Positions 1-5,678 of a stretch of DNA of 7,759 nucleotides are shown here, piece by piece. This DNA comes from CAYGSN01 sp964352675 (lineage in GTDB: Bacteria > Pseudomonadota > Alphaproteobacteria > Micavibrionales > Micavibrionaceae). The stretch is from NCBI GenBank assembly GCA_964352675.1, contig CAYGSN010000048.1:1-7759 (forward strand). Reading direction: 5' to 3'. The notes under the pieces were generated by a model. That model was not told where the DNA came from. It worked only from the letters and a program-made list of their open reading frames with translations, and ran no database searches. Positions within the stretch are counted from its first letter, which is position 1, and each line of letters starts with the position of its first letter. The position numbers and the translations under genes are program-made.

Positions 1-476
1 GTACAGATTACAATATCCATCCCGCGGATTTTATCGACTTTGTCGTATTCAATCTCGGGGAAAATAATATGCTCGGTCAGACCCACCGCGTAGTTACCGC
101 GCCCGTCAAAGCTCTTGCCGTTAATCCCGCGGAAGTCACGAACACGGGGCAAAGCAATCGTAACCAGACGGTCCAAAAATTCGTACATACGCGCGCCGCG
201 CAACGTAACCTTACAGCCAATCGCCATACCATCGCGAACCTTGAAGGAGGCGTTAGACTTGCGCGCTTTTGTGATAACCGGCTTCTGACCAGCAATCAGT
301 GCCATGTCATTCGCGGCATTCTCGATATTCTTACGGTCTTGCGTGGCTTCGCCAACACCCATGTTCAACACGATCTTCTCAAGCTTCGGCACCTGGTGCT
401 TGTTCTTGTAACCGTACTTTTCCTGCAAAGCGGGAATAATTTCTTTTTCGTAGATATCCTGATAACGGGGTTTCAT
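1..476 (-). CDS. rplE: Ribosomal protein L5 (3' end outside the window)
   Basis: Large-subunit protein L5 binds 5S rRNA in the central protuberance and contacts the P-site tRNA. Translating the minus strand from the ATG at 476-474 gives MKPRYQDIYEKEIIPALQEK, the conserved L5 N-terminus, followed by the conserved stretches KIVLNMGVGEA, GQKPVITKARKS and FRGINGKSFDGRGNYA. About 158 codons are visible with no stop; L5 is usually about 179-185 residues, so only the last 20 or so codons are missing. The start is supported by GGAG and AAGGA just upstream, overlapping the rplX stop region. The gene begins 6 nt after rplX and continues the spc operon order. No anomaly is seen in the visible part. Confidence 0.97.
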   Translation of the reverse strand, partial: MKPRYQDIYEKEIIPALQEKYGYKNKHQVPKLEKIVLNMGVGEATQDRKNIENAANDMALIAGQKPVITKARKSNASFKVRDGMAIGCKVTLRGARMYEFLDRLVTIALPRVRDFRGINGKSFDGRGNYAVGLTEHIIFPEIEYDKVDKIRGMDIVIC

Positions 477-482
477 CGTTCC

Positions 483-806
483 TTACTCCAAATTCTCGCC
501 TGATTTTTTCGCCACGCGGACTTTTTTGCCGTCCTTCAGGGTTTTGTAACCCACACGTGTCGGCTTGTCTGATTTCGGGTCCACCACAGCCACGTTCGAC
601 ACATGGATAGACAATTCTTTCTTTTGAATGCCGCCAGCAGAAATCTGCGAAGGCTTCTGATGCTTGGTCACCATATTCACGCCCTGAACAACAACGCGTG
701 ACTGTGCAGGCATAACCTTCAGGACTTCGCCCTTGGCGCCTTTGTCACGGCCAGTCAGGACCATAACCTGGTCGCCTTTTTTGATTTTGAGTTTAGGAGC
801 AGTCAT
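483..806 (-). CDS. rplX: Ribosomal protein L24
   Basis: L24 is an assembly-initiator protein of the large subunit that binds the 5' domain of 23S rRNA and sits near the tunnel exit. The 107-residue product has the N-terminal KOW fold: KIKKGDQVMVLTGRDKGAKG at about residues 7-26, followed by VVVQGVNMVTKH and the Lys-rich C-terminal half VGYKTLKDGKKVRVAKKSGE. The length is normal for the family. The ATG at 806-804 lies 2 nt after the rplN stop, and its SD (GGAGG) lies within the last codons of rplN, which implies translational coupling. rplE follows 6 nt downstream. Confidence 0.98.
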   Translation of the reverse strand: MTAPKLKIKKGDQVMVLTGRDKGAKGEVLKVMPAQSRVVVQGVNMVTKHQKPSQISAGGIQKKELSIHVSNVAVVDPKSDKPTRVGYKTLKDGKKVRVAKKSGENLE

Positions 807-808
807 GA

Positions 809-1177
809 CTAGAGCACCTCCGAAGCCAGTGAAATAATCTTCATGTAACCGTTGCCACGCAATTCACGGGTAACGGGGCCGAAAATACGGGTTCCGATCG
901 GCTCGCCATTGGCGTTGATTAAAACGCAGGCATTGCTATCGAAACGGATCTTCTCACCGTACTGGCGCTGAAGACCGAATTTCGAACGCACGATCACAGC
1001 CTTGTGAACAGTCCCTTTTTTAACGCGGCCGCGTGGAATGGCATCTTTTACAGACACCACAACCACATCGCCGATATTGGCCGTACGGCGCTTTGATCCG
1101 CCCAGCACTTTAATGCACTGAACTTCACGCGCTCCGCTGTTGTCAGCCACTTCCATTCTGCTTTGCATCTGAATCAT
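809..1177 (-). CDS. rplN: Ribosomal protein L14
   Basis: L14 is a highly conserved large-subunit protein at the subunit interface, where it forms bridges with 16S rRNA and contacts L19. The 122-residue product, MIQMQSRMEVADNSGAREVQ onwards, is full length for the family and carries the conserved VKDAIPRGRVKKGTVHKAVIV region and the C-terminal GTRIFGPVTRELR segment. It starts 3 nt after the rpsQ stop, with an AAGGA SD placed inside the 3' end of rpsQ. This is the normal spc-operon position between rpsQ and rplX. Confidence 0.98.
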   Translation of the reverse strand: MIQMQSRMEVADNSGAREVQCIKVLGGSKRRTANIGDVVVVSVKDAIPRGRVKKGTVHKAVIVRSKFGLQRQYGEKIRFDSNACVLINANGEPIGTRIFGPVTRELRGNGYMKIISLASEVL

Positions 1178-1180
1178 GGC

Positions 1181-1594
1181 TTATTTATCCTTCTTCTCAG
1201 CTTTTTTTGTTGTCGTTTTCTTGGCTGCGGGCTTTTTGGCAGTCTTTGGCTTCTCGTCCTTTGCCTTCACTTCGACTTTAGGGGCCGCAGGCTTCGGAGC
1301 CGCTTTTTTCGCTGCTTCCTTTTTAGTGGCCGGTTTAGTAGCAGGAGCAGAAGCCGCAGCTTCATCGCCATTCATGACGGTCCAGCGCTTTGTCTTTGAA
1401 ATCGGACGGCATTCAATAATGCGAACGCGATCACCGGTTTTATACTGGTTCGCCTCGTCATGCGCAGCAAACTTGCTGGTTTTTTTCAGGTATTTTTTGT
1501 AAATCGGGTGCATGTAGCGGCGCTCAACCAAAACCGTAATGGTCTTGTCTGTCTTATCGCTCACAACATCGCCTTCTAGAATTCGTCTTGGCAT
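1181..1594 (-). CDS. rpsQ: Ribosomal protein S17 with long Lys/Ala-rich C-terminal extension
   Basis: S17 is a primary 16S rRNA-binding protein with an OB fold, acting early in small-subunit assembly. Residues 1 to about 76 are a complete S17 core: MPRRILEGDVVSDKTDKTIT, VERRYMHPIYKKY, the AHDEAN motif and RPISKTKRW. Typical bacterial S17 ends about here (roughly 75-90 residues). This product has 137 residues; positions about 78-137 are low complexity, with around 20 Lys and 17 Ala out of 60 plus Pro and Thr, resembling a histone H1-like or disordered RNA-binding tail. The frame is open throughout and ends 3 nt before rplN, so the tail reads as genuine rather than a frameshift artefact. The start has an AAGGA SD 9 nt upstream. 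The gene is 19 nt downstream of rpmC. Confidence 0.96.
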   Translation of the reverse strand: MPRRILEGDVVSDKTDKTITVLVERRYMHPIYKKYLKKTSKFAAHDEANQYKTGDRVRIIECRPISKTKRWTVMNGDEAAASAPATKPATKKEAAKKAAPKPAAPKVEVKAKDEKPKTAKKPAAKKTTTKKAEKKDK

Positions 1595-1613
1595 TCTCGT
1601 TAATCCTTCCTAC

Positions 1614-1832
1614 TTAAGCAGCCTTTTTCGTTTTGGCTGCTTCTTCCTTTTTCTTCATGTTCAAAAACGTCTTAACACGCGCTACTGTGCGGCGGGCCTG
1701 ACGCATTTCATGGGTTTTCTCCAACTGACCACCGGTTCGCTGGAAACGCAAATTCAGCTGATCCTTGCGTGTGTCCAAAAGCATCTTCTGCAGCTCATCC
1801 ATGGTTTTTGTTTTCAAATCTTCAGCTTTCAT
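1614..1832 (-). CDS. rpmC: Ribosomal protein L29
   Basis: L29 is a two-helix protein beside L23 at the polypeptide exit tunnel, where nascent-chain factors dock. The 72-residue product begins MKAEDLKTKTMDELQKMLLD and contains the family signature LNLRFQRTGGQLEKTHEMRQ and RRTVARVKT. Residues about 60-72 are a Lys/Ala tail (KKKEEAAKTKKAA), slightly beyond the usual 60-68 residue length. A longer in-frame start at 1862 would overlap rplP and add residues foreign to the family. The ATG at 1832-1830 is chosen because of family alignment and the GAGGAGG SD inside the rplP 3' end. It starts 4 nt after rplP. Confidence 0.96.
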   Translation of the reverse strand: MKAEDLKTKTMDELQKMLLDTRKDQLNLRFQRTGGQLEKTHEMRQARRTVARVKTFLNMKKKEEAAKTKKAA

Positions 1833-1836
1833 GGCT

Positions 1837-2262
1837 TTACGCGGCCTCCTCAGCACCCACACGGGTCACAAATTTTGTTTTTACAGGCAGTTTCATCGCT
1901 GCCAGGTCCATTGCCTCACGGGCAATATCATGGGGAACACCGTCAAGTTCAAACATGATCCGGCCGGGTTTCACACGGGCGGCCCAATATTCAACAGAGC
2001 CCTTCCCTTTACCCTGACGCACCTCCAAAGGTTTCTTGGAAACCGGCACATCGGGGAAAATACGAATAAAAACTTTACCCTGACGCTTGATATGGCGAGT
2101 AATTGCACGGCGCGCCGCTTCGATCTGGCGGGCGGTGATACGCTCGGGTGTCAGAGCCTTAAGGCCACAAGAGCCGAAACTTAGCTGAGTTCCACCCTTC
2201 GCATTGCCGTGAATGCGGCCTTTGTGTTGTTTGCGGTGTTTAAACTTCTTTGGCGCTAACAT
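1837..2262 (-). CDS. rplP: Ribosomal protein L16
   Basis: L16 is a late-assembling large-subunit protein near the A-site tRNA and the peptidyl-transferase centre. The product is 141 residues, normal for the family. It shows the N-terminal MLAPKKFKHRKQHKGRIHGN, the FGSCGLKAL segment, RQIEAARRAITRHIKRQGKV, IRIFPDVPVSKKPLEVRQGK and the KGKGSVEYWAARVKPGRIMF core. The start has an AAAGGA SD about 9 nt upstream. Unusually, it is separated from rpsC by 161 nt instead of a few, and that spacer may carry an internal promoter and its own leader. rpmC follows 4 nt downstream. Confidence 0.98.
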   Translation of the reverse strand: MLAPKKFKHRKQHKGRIHGNAKGGTQLSFGSCGLKALTPERITARQIEAARRAITRHIKRQGKVFIRIFPDVPVSKKPLEVRQGKGKGSVEYWAARVKPGRIMFELDGVPHDIAREAMDLAAMKLPVKTKFVTRVGAEEAA

Positions 2263-2339
2263 GCCTTTTTTCCTTTATATTCGAACAAAAAAATCCAGCT
2301 CACATGGACTTTCCTTTATCTTAAAGAGAGTTCCCATAT

Positions 2340-2351
2340 GGCGAATTCGCC
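2340..2351. repeat. 12-bp perfect palindrome
   Basis: GGCGAATTCGCC is identical on both strands. It partly overlaps a second palindrome, CCATATGG (2334-2341). It sits in the middle of the rpsC–rplP gap, between the candidate promoter and the rplP start. It could be a small dimeric-protein operator or a short RNA hairpin (4-bp stem, AATT loop). Neither is demonstrated. Confidence 0.4.
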
Positions 2352-2372
2352 TTGTTTTAACTAAATCTTCGC

Positions 2373-2402
2373 GGCTTTATATCGTATCTCAACGTAAAAG
2401 CC
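2373..2402 (-). promoter_or_regulatory. Imperfect hairpin in the rpsC–rplP spacer
   Basis: In the minus-strand transcript GGCTTT (2402-2397) pairs with AAAGCC (2378-2373). The stem can continue through TA/TA and CGT/ACG with single-base bulges to a six-base loop TGAGAT, about 11 base pairs in total. No run of U follows, so it is not a classical terminator. It could be an mRNA processing or stability element just after the rpsC stop, or a regulatory structure. Its function is not shown by the sequence. Confidence 0.4.
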
Positions 2403-2404
2403 AA
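2376..2404 (-). promoter_or_regulatory. Candidate sigma70-type internal promoter upstream of rplP
   Basis: On the minus strand TTGGCT (2404-2399, 4 of 6 matches to TTGACA) is separated by exactly 17 nt from TATAAA (2381-2376, 5 of 6 matches to TATAAT). It lies about 115 nt upstream of the rplP start in an AT-rich gap, where an internal promoter for rplP–rpmC–rpsQ and the spc genes would make sense. AT-rich DNA produces such matches by chance, and the element also overlaps a hairpin, so this is only suggestive. Confidence 0.35.
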
Positions 2405-2423
2405 GAACTTTTTTAAAATACGG

Positions 2424-3110
2424 CTAGCCTCTCGGCGCTCCACCCTGCTGGTCATTCTGGCGCTTGTCACGGGCCATGGGATCATTTTCCATGATATCGC
2501 CTTTATAGATCCAGATTTTCACACCGATAATCCCGAAAGTTGTCAGGGCCTCGGCCGTGCCGTAATCCACATCCGCACGCAGCGTATGAAGAGGCACACG
2601 GCCTTCACGGTACCATTCGGTACGGGCAATATCAGCCCCACCCAAACGGCCGGATACATTGATACGAATACCCTGCGCGCCCAGTCTTTGTGCGGATTGT
2701 ACAGCGCGCTTCATGGCACGGCGGAACGATACGCGGCGTTCCAGCTGCTGGGCCACACCTTCGGCAGCCAATTGTGCATCCAGCTCGGGCTTGCGTACTT
2801 CAACAATATTCAGGGAGACATCGCCACTGGCGCGATCGGACAATTCACGTCGCAGCTTTTCAATATCCGCCCCTTTCTTACCAATAATAACGCCTGGACG
2901 GGCTGTATGAACAGTCACTTTAATATTTTTGGCAGCGCGCTCAATAATAACCTTGGAGATACCGGCAGATTTCAAGCGCTCGGTCACGTATTCGCGCAGC
3001 TTCAGGTCTTCAACCAGCTTCTGACCATAGTCCTTACCAGCAAACCAGCGACTGTCCCATGTGCGGTTGATCCCGACCCGTAAACCAATTGGATTAATTT
3101 TCTGTCCCAT
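2424..3110 (-). CDS. rpsC: Ribosomal protein S3
   Basis: S3 sits at the mRNA entry channel of the small subunit and takes part in helicase activity and tRNA/mRNA positioning. The 228-residue product starts MGQKINPIGLRVGINRTWDS, has the type II KH motif GVIIGKKG at residues 73-80, the basic RRAMKRA segment near 130-136 and the C-terminal domain signature GRLGGADIARTEWYREGRVP. The C-terminal tail (about 209-228) is short, polar and Gly/Gln-rich. A longer in-frame start at 3158 overlaps rplV and is rejected. The ATG at 3110-3108 matches the family and has AAGGAG about 12 nt upstream. The gene is 19 nt after rplV and is followed by the unusual 161-nt gap. Confidence 0.97.
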   Translation of the reverse strand: MGQKINPIGLRVGINRTWDSRWFAGKDYGQKLVEDLKLREYVTERLKSAGISKVIIERAAKNIKVTVHTARPGVIIGKKGADIEKLRRELSDRASGDVSLNIVEVRKPELDAQLAAEGVAQQLERRVSFRRAMKRAVQSAQRLGAQGIRINVSGRLGGADIARTEWYREGRVPLHTLRADVDYGTAEALTTFGIIGVKIWIYKGDIMENDPMARDKRQNDQQGGAPRG

Positions 3111-3129
3111 AGTAAATAAAAGCTCCTTT

Positions 3130-3507
3130 TTATACTTCTGCTGCTTCGCGCACAACAATCGTCATGTTCGAAAATTTCTTCTCAATCCGGGCGGCGCGGC
3201 CACGGGCGCGGGCGCGGAAACGCTTCATCTTCAGCTGCTTGCCGACATGCGCCTCGGCCACCACCAAACGGTCAACATCCATACCATGGTTGTTTTCTGC
3301 GTTCGCCACAGCCGATTGCAACAGCTTGCGGACATCCTGCGAAATCCGCTTCTTGGAGAACTCAAGATCGACCAAAGCACGACCGGCGCTCTTGCCGCGA
3401 ATGCTTTGCGCCACCAGGTTAAGCTTTTGCGGGCTGGTCCGCAGGTATTTTGCATACGCCCTGGCCTCGCCATCTTTTGTCCGTTTTTCGTTTTTGCTTT
3501 GTCCCAT
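3130..3507 (-). CDS. rplV: Ribosomal protein L22
   Basis: L22 lines the nascent-peptide tunnel with its beta-hairpin and contacts all 23S rRNA domains. The 125-residue product has the alphaproteobacterial pattern: YLRTSPQKLNLVAQSIRGK near residues 20-39, DLEFSKKRISQDVRKLLQSA, AVANAENNHGMDVDRLVVAE, MKRFRARARGRAARIEK (tunnel-hairpin region) and the terminal TIVVREAAEV. The length is normal. It follows rpsS by 20 nt. The SD is weak (a GTGAG about 10 nt upstream), the poorest of the ribosomal genes here. rpsC lies 19 nt downstream. Confidence 0.97.
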   Translation of the reverse strand: MGQSKNEKRTKDGEARAYAKYLRTSPQKLNLVAQSIRGKSAGRALVDLEFSKKRISQDVRKLLQSAVANAENNHGMDVDRLVVAEAHVGKQLKMKRFRARARGRAARIEKKFSNMTIVVREAAEV

Positions 3508-3527
3508 TTTTCTATCTCACTTTAAAA

Positions 3528-3800
3528 TTACTTCGATTTCTTATCGCCGCCATGGCCTGTAAACGTGCGGGTCGGGGCGAATTCACCCAATTTGTGCCCG
3601 ATCATCTGATCACTCACAATCACAGGAATAAATTTCTTACCGTTGTGAACACCAAAGGTTAATCCCACCATATTCGGCAAAATCGTCGAACGACGGGACC
3701 AGGTTTTGATTACCATGTTCTTGCCTGCATTGCGGGCTTCTTCAACCTTCTTCAAAAGGCTTTTCTCAACAAACGGGCCTTTCCATACTGAACGTGCCAT
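3528..3800 (-). CDS. rpsS: Ribosomal protein S19
   Basis: S19 is in the head of the small subunit, forms a complex with S13 and contributes to the bridge with L5. The 90-residue product, MARSVWKGPFVEKSLLKKVE onwards, holds the signature KTWSRRSTILPNMVGLTFGV and HNGKKFIPVIVSDQMIGHKL with the EFAPTRTFTGHGGDKKSK tail, all standard. The ATG follows AAGGAG by 8 nt and lies 12 nt after rplB. It sits in the normal S10 position between rplB and rplV. Confidence 0.98.
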   Translation of the reverse strand: MARSVWKGPFVEKSLLKKVEEARNAGKNMVIKTWSRRSTILPNMVGLTFGVHNGKKFIPVIVSDQMIGHKLGEFAPTRTFTGHGGDKKSK

Positions 3801-3812
3801 ATCTAGCGCTCC

Positions 3813-4646
3813 TTATCTCTTCTTACTTTTGCGGCGACGGATAATATATTTATCCGTTGTCTTGTTTTTACGTGTCTTATACCCCTTGGTCGGCATACCC
3901 CATGGGGATACCGGATGACGCCCACCGGATGTACGGCCTTCACCACCACCATGCGGGTGATCGACCGGGTTCATCACCACGCCACGCACAGTCGGGCGCT
4001 TGCCCTTCCAGCGTGTACGACCGGCTTTACCGTCATTTGTGTTCATGTGATCCGGATTGGACACGGCGCCAACAGTCGCCATGCATTCCCCCGGAACAAC
4101 ACGCAATTCACCAGAAGCCAGCTTCACCTGGGCATAGCCCTGGTCACGGCCTACCAATTGACCAAATGTTCCGGCAGAGCGGATCATCTGTGCGCCTTTG
4201 CCCGGCTTCATCTCAACATTGTGGATGATTGTTCCGACCGGCATGTTTTTCAGCTTCATCGCATTGCCCGGCTTCACGTCAACTTTCTCACCGGCAATGA
4301 TTTTATCACCAACCTGAAGACGCTGGGGCGCAATGATATAGCTCTTCTCACCGCCCTTATATTCGACCAGAGCGATATAAGCCGTGCGGTTCGGGTCATA
4401 TTCCAGACGCAAAACTTTTGCTTCTACATCAAATTTATTGCGCTTCCAGTCGATCACGCGGTAACGGCGCTTGTGCCCGCCGCCGATATGGCGCGTGGTA
4501 ATGCGGCCGGTATTGTTCCGTCCGCCGGTTTTTTTCAAACCTTCGGTTAAAGCCTTTTCCGGCTTACCTTTATACAAATCCTTACGGTCAATCTGCACCA
4601 ACTGGCGCTGACCGGGGGATACGGGGTTAAATTTCTTTAGTGCCAT
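3813..4646 (-). CDS. rplB: Ribosomal protein L2
   Basis: L2 is among the most conserved large-subunit proteins. It is needed for subunit association, tRNA binding and peptidyl-transferase activity. The 277-residue product begins MALKKFNPVSPGQRQLVQID, contains GGGHKRRYRVIDWKRNK near 55-71 and GTIIHNVEMKPGKGAQMIRS near 138-156. The catalytically important VDHPHGGGEG loop is at 228-237, followed by GGRHPVSPWGMPTKGYKTRK. The length is normal (about 273-280). An AAGGA SD lies 8 nt upstream. The rplW–rplB spacer is 61 nt, longer than most here, but shows nothing convincing beyond the SD. Confidence 0.98.
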   Translation of the reverse strand: MALKKFNPVSPGQRQLVQIDRKDLYKGKPEKALTEGLKKTGGRNNTGRITTRHIGGGHKRRYRVIDWKRNKFDVEAKVLRLEYDPNRTAYIALVEYKGGEKSYIIAPQRLQVGDKIIAGEKVDVKPGNAMKLKNMPVGTIIHNVEMKPGKGAQMIRSAGTFGQLVGRDQGYAQVKLASGELRVVPGECMATVGAVSNPDHMNTNDGKAGRTRWKGKRPTVRGVVMNPVDHPHGGGEGRTSGGRHPVSPWGMPTKGYKTRKNKTTDKYIIRRRKSKKR

Positions 4647-4707
4647 TGTCTTCTTCCTTTTTTACTCACCCCTTATCGGCGGGCCACCATAGTTAAAGAA
4701 ACCTTTT

Positions 4708-5022
4708 CTAAACGCCAGAACCCACATCAATGGTTTCACCGGCTTCGAGCGTTACAATCGCCTTTTTCAGATCGCTGCGCTTGCCCACAACGCCCTTAAA
4801 GCGCTTGGCCTTGCCCTTTTGCACGATCGTGTTCACACCTTTCACCTTCACACCGAAAAGTGTTTCAACAGCCTGCTTGACCTGCGGCTTGGTCGCCCAT
4901 CCGGGAACGCGGAATGTCACCTGCCCGTGCTCGGACCCCATGGTGGATTTCTCCGTTACATGCGGGCTTGAAATCACCTCGTACATCCATTCCTGTGCTT
5001 CTATTTTCTTTGCTTTGGCCAT
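4708..5022 (-). CDS. rplW: Ribosomal protein L23
   Basis: L23 is at the tunnel exit and is the docking site for trigger factor and SRP. The 104-residue product has a short N-terminal extension (MAKAKKIEAQEWMYE) before the canonical VISSPHVTEKST. It then shows FRVPGWATKPQVKQAVETLF, VKVKGVNTIVQKGKAKRFKG and KKAIVTLEAGETIDVGSG. The length is within the usual 95-105 range. The start is 5 nt after rplD, with GAGGA overlapping the end of rplD, so translation is probably coupled. Confidence 0.97.
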   Translation of the reverse strand: MAKAKKIEAQEWMYEVISSPHVTEKSTMGSEHGQVTFRVPGWATKPQVKQAVETLFGVKVKGVNTIVQKGKAKRFKGVVGKRSDLKKAIVTLEAGETIDVGSGV

Positions 5023-5027
5023 TGTTT

Positions 5028-5651
5028 TTATCCTCTAAGCTTTTCAGTCAAATCATTCACCGCATCTTTGGTCAAAACCAAAACATCGCGGCGAAGAATA
5101 TCGTAAACATTCGCACCCTGGCTGGAGAGCACATCAATCAGCGGAATATTCGCCGTTGCACGGGCAAAATTCACATCGATTTCTTTACCTCCGACAATAA
5201 GCGCTGATTTAAAACCAAATTTAGCAAGCGCTGCCGCCATTGGCTTGGTTTTGTGATCCTTGGCCTTTGCATCATCAATAATGATCAGCTTGCCGTCTTT
5301 GGCTTTTGCAGACAACGCAGTCTTCAGCGCCAACTTGCGCACTTTCTTCGGCAGGCTGATGGAATGATCGCGGACCACCGGCCCGTGAACCACACCGCCG
5401 CCAACATCCTGCGGACGCTTCAAATCGCCTGCACGTGCGCGGCCTGTACCTTTTTGAGCCCATGGCTTCTTGCCCGTACCAGTCACCTCAGCGCGGGTCT
5501 GTACTTTGTGCGTACCGGCACGGCGCTTCGCCAGCTGGTAATTCACCATGCTATGCAGAATATCATCGCGCACTTCTACGCCAAAGATATTCTTGTCCAG
5601 CGTGATTTCACCGGCATCCTTATTCTCCAATGTCTTTACTGCGAGTTTCAT
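5028..5651 (-). CDS. rplD: Ribosomal protein L4
   Basis: L4 is an early-assembly large-subunit protein whose extended loop reaches the tunnel constriction. In gammaproteobacteria it also autoregulates the S10 operon. The 207-residue product starts MKLAVKTLENKDAGEITLDK. It has the tunnel-loop region at about 46-97, including RAGTHKVQTRAE, KGTGRARAG and GGGVVHGPVVRDHS, then LPKKVRKLALKTALSAKAKD and the C-terminal VYDILRRDVLVLTKDAVNDL. A longer in-frame start at 5675 is not family-like. The ATG at 5651-5649 has GAGGA 7 nt upstream. It lies 27 nt after the inserted methyltransferase gene and keeps its own SD, so the insertion left rplD translationally independent of rplC. Confidence 0.97.
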   Translation of the reverse strand: MKLAVKTLENKDAGEITLDKNIFGVEVRDDILHSMVNYQLAKRRAGTHKVQTRAEVTGTGKKPWAQKGTGRARAGDLKRPQDVGGGVVHGPVVRDHSISLPKKVRKLALKTALSAKAKDGKLIIIDDAKAKDHKTKPMAAALAKFGFKSALIVGGKEIDVNFARATANIPLIDVLSSQGANVYDILRRDVLVLTKDAVNDLTEKLRG

Positions 5652-5678
5652 TGTTCTATCCTCACTTCTTTCCAAATA

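Larger units (their letters stand above)
2263..2423 (-). other. Long AT-rich rpsC–rplP intergenic leader
   Basis: This 161-nt gap is by far the longest non-coding stretch in the window; other spacers are 2-66 nt. Hand-counted GC is about 35%. Read on the minus strand it contains, in order: a promoter-like pair (2404-2376) overlapping an imperfect hairpin (2402-2373), a 12-bp perfect palindrome (2351-2340), a 20-codon ORF without a good SD (2337-2275), an AAAGGA followed by ATG-TGA (2305-2300), and finally the real SD and ATG of rplP. No U-tract follows any hairpin, so I see no intrinsic terminator. It may be a 5' leader for the rplP-onward genes, or residue of a lost insertion. Confidence 0.6.

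Noticed and set aside
1833..1862. Upstream start extending L29 by 10 residues
   Set aside because: It overlaps the end of rplP and is not family-like; the MKAEDL start has a GAGGAGG SD.
2275..2337. 20-codon ORF in the rpsC–rplP gap
   Set aside because: No convincing SD and no recognisable peptide; ORFs of this length are expected by chance. Its start lies at a palindrome rather than a ribosome-binding site.
2335..2349. GAATTC and CATATG close together, resembling a cloning junction
   Set aside because: Both hexamers belong to overlapping natural palindromes, no vector sequence surrounds them, and the flanks are ordinary AT-rich spacer. Chance is the simpler explanation.
3111..3158. Upstream start extending S3 by 16 residues
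   Set aside because: The extension overlaps rplV, is unlike the family, and the MGQKINP start is universal; an SD precedes the shorter start.
4647..4707. 61-nt rplW–rplB spacer as a regulatory element
   Set aside because: Apart from the SD of rplB and a five-codon ATG frame, no clear hairpin, promoter or repeat was found.
5652..5675. Upstream start extending L4 by 8 residues
   Set aside because: The MERSEDRT extension is spacer translation; MKLAVKTL matches the family and has a good SD.
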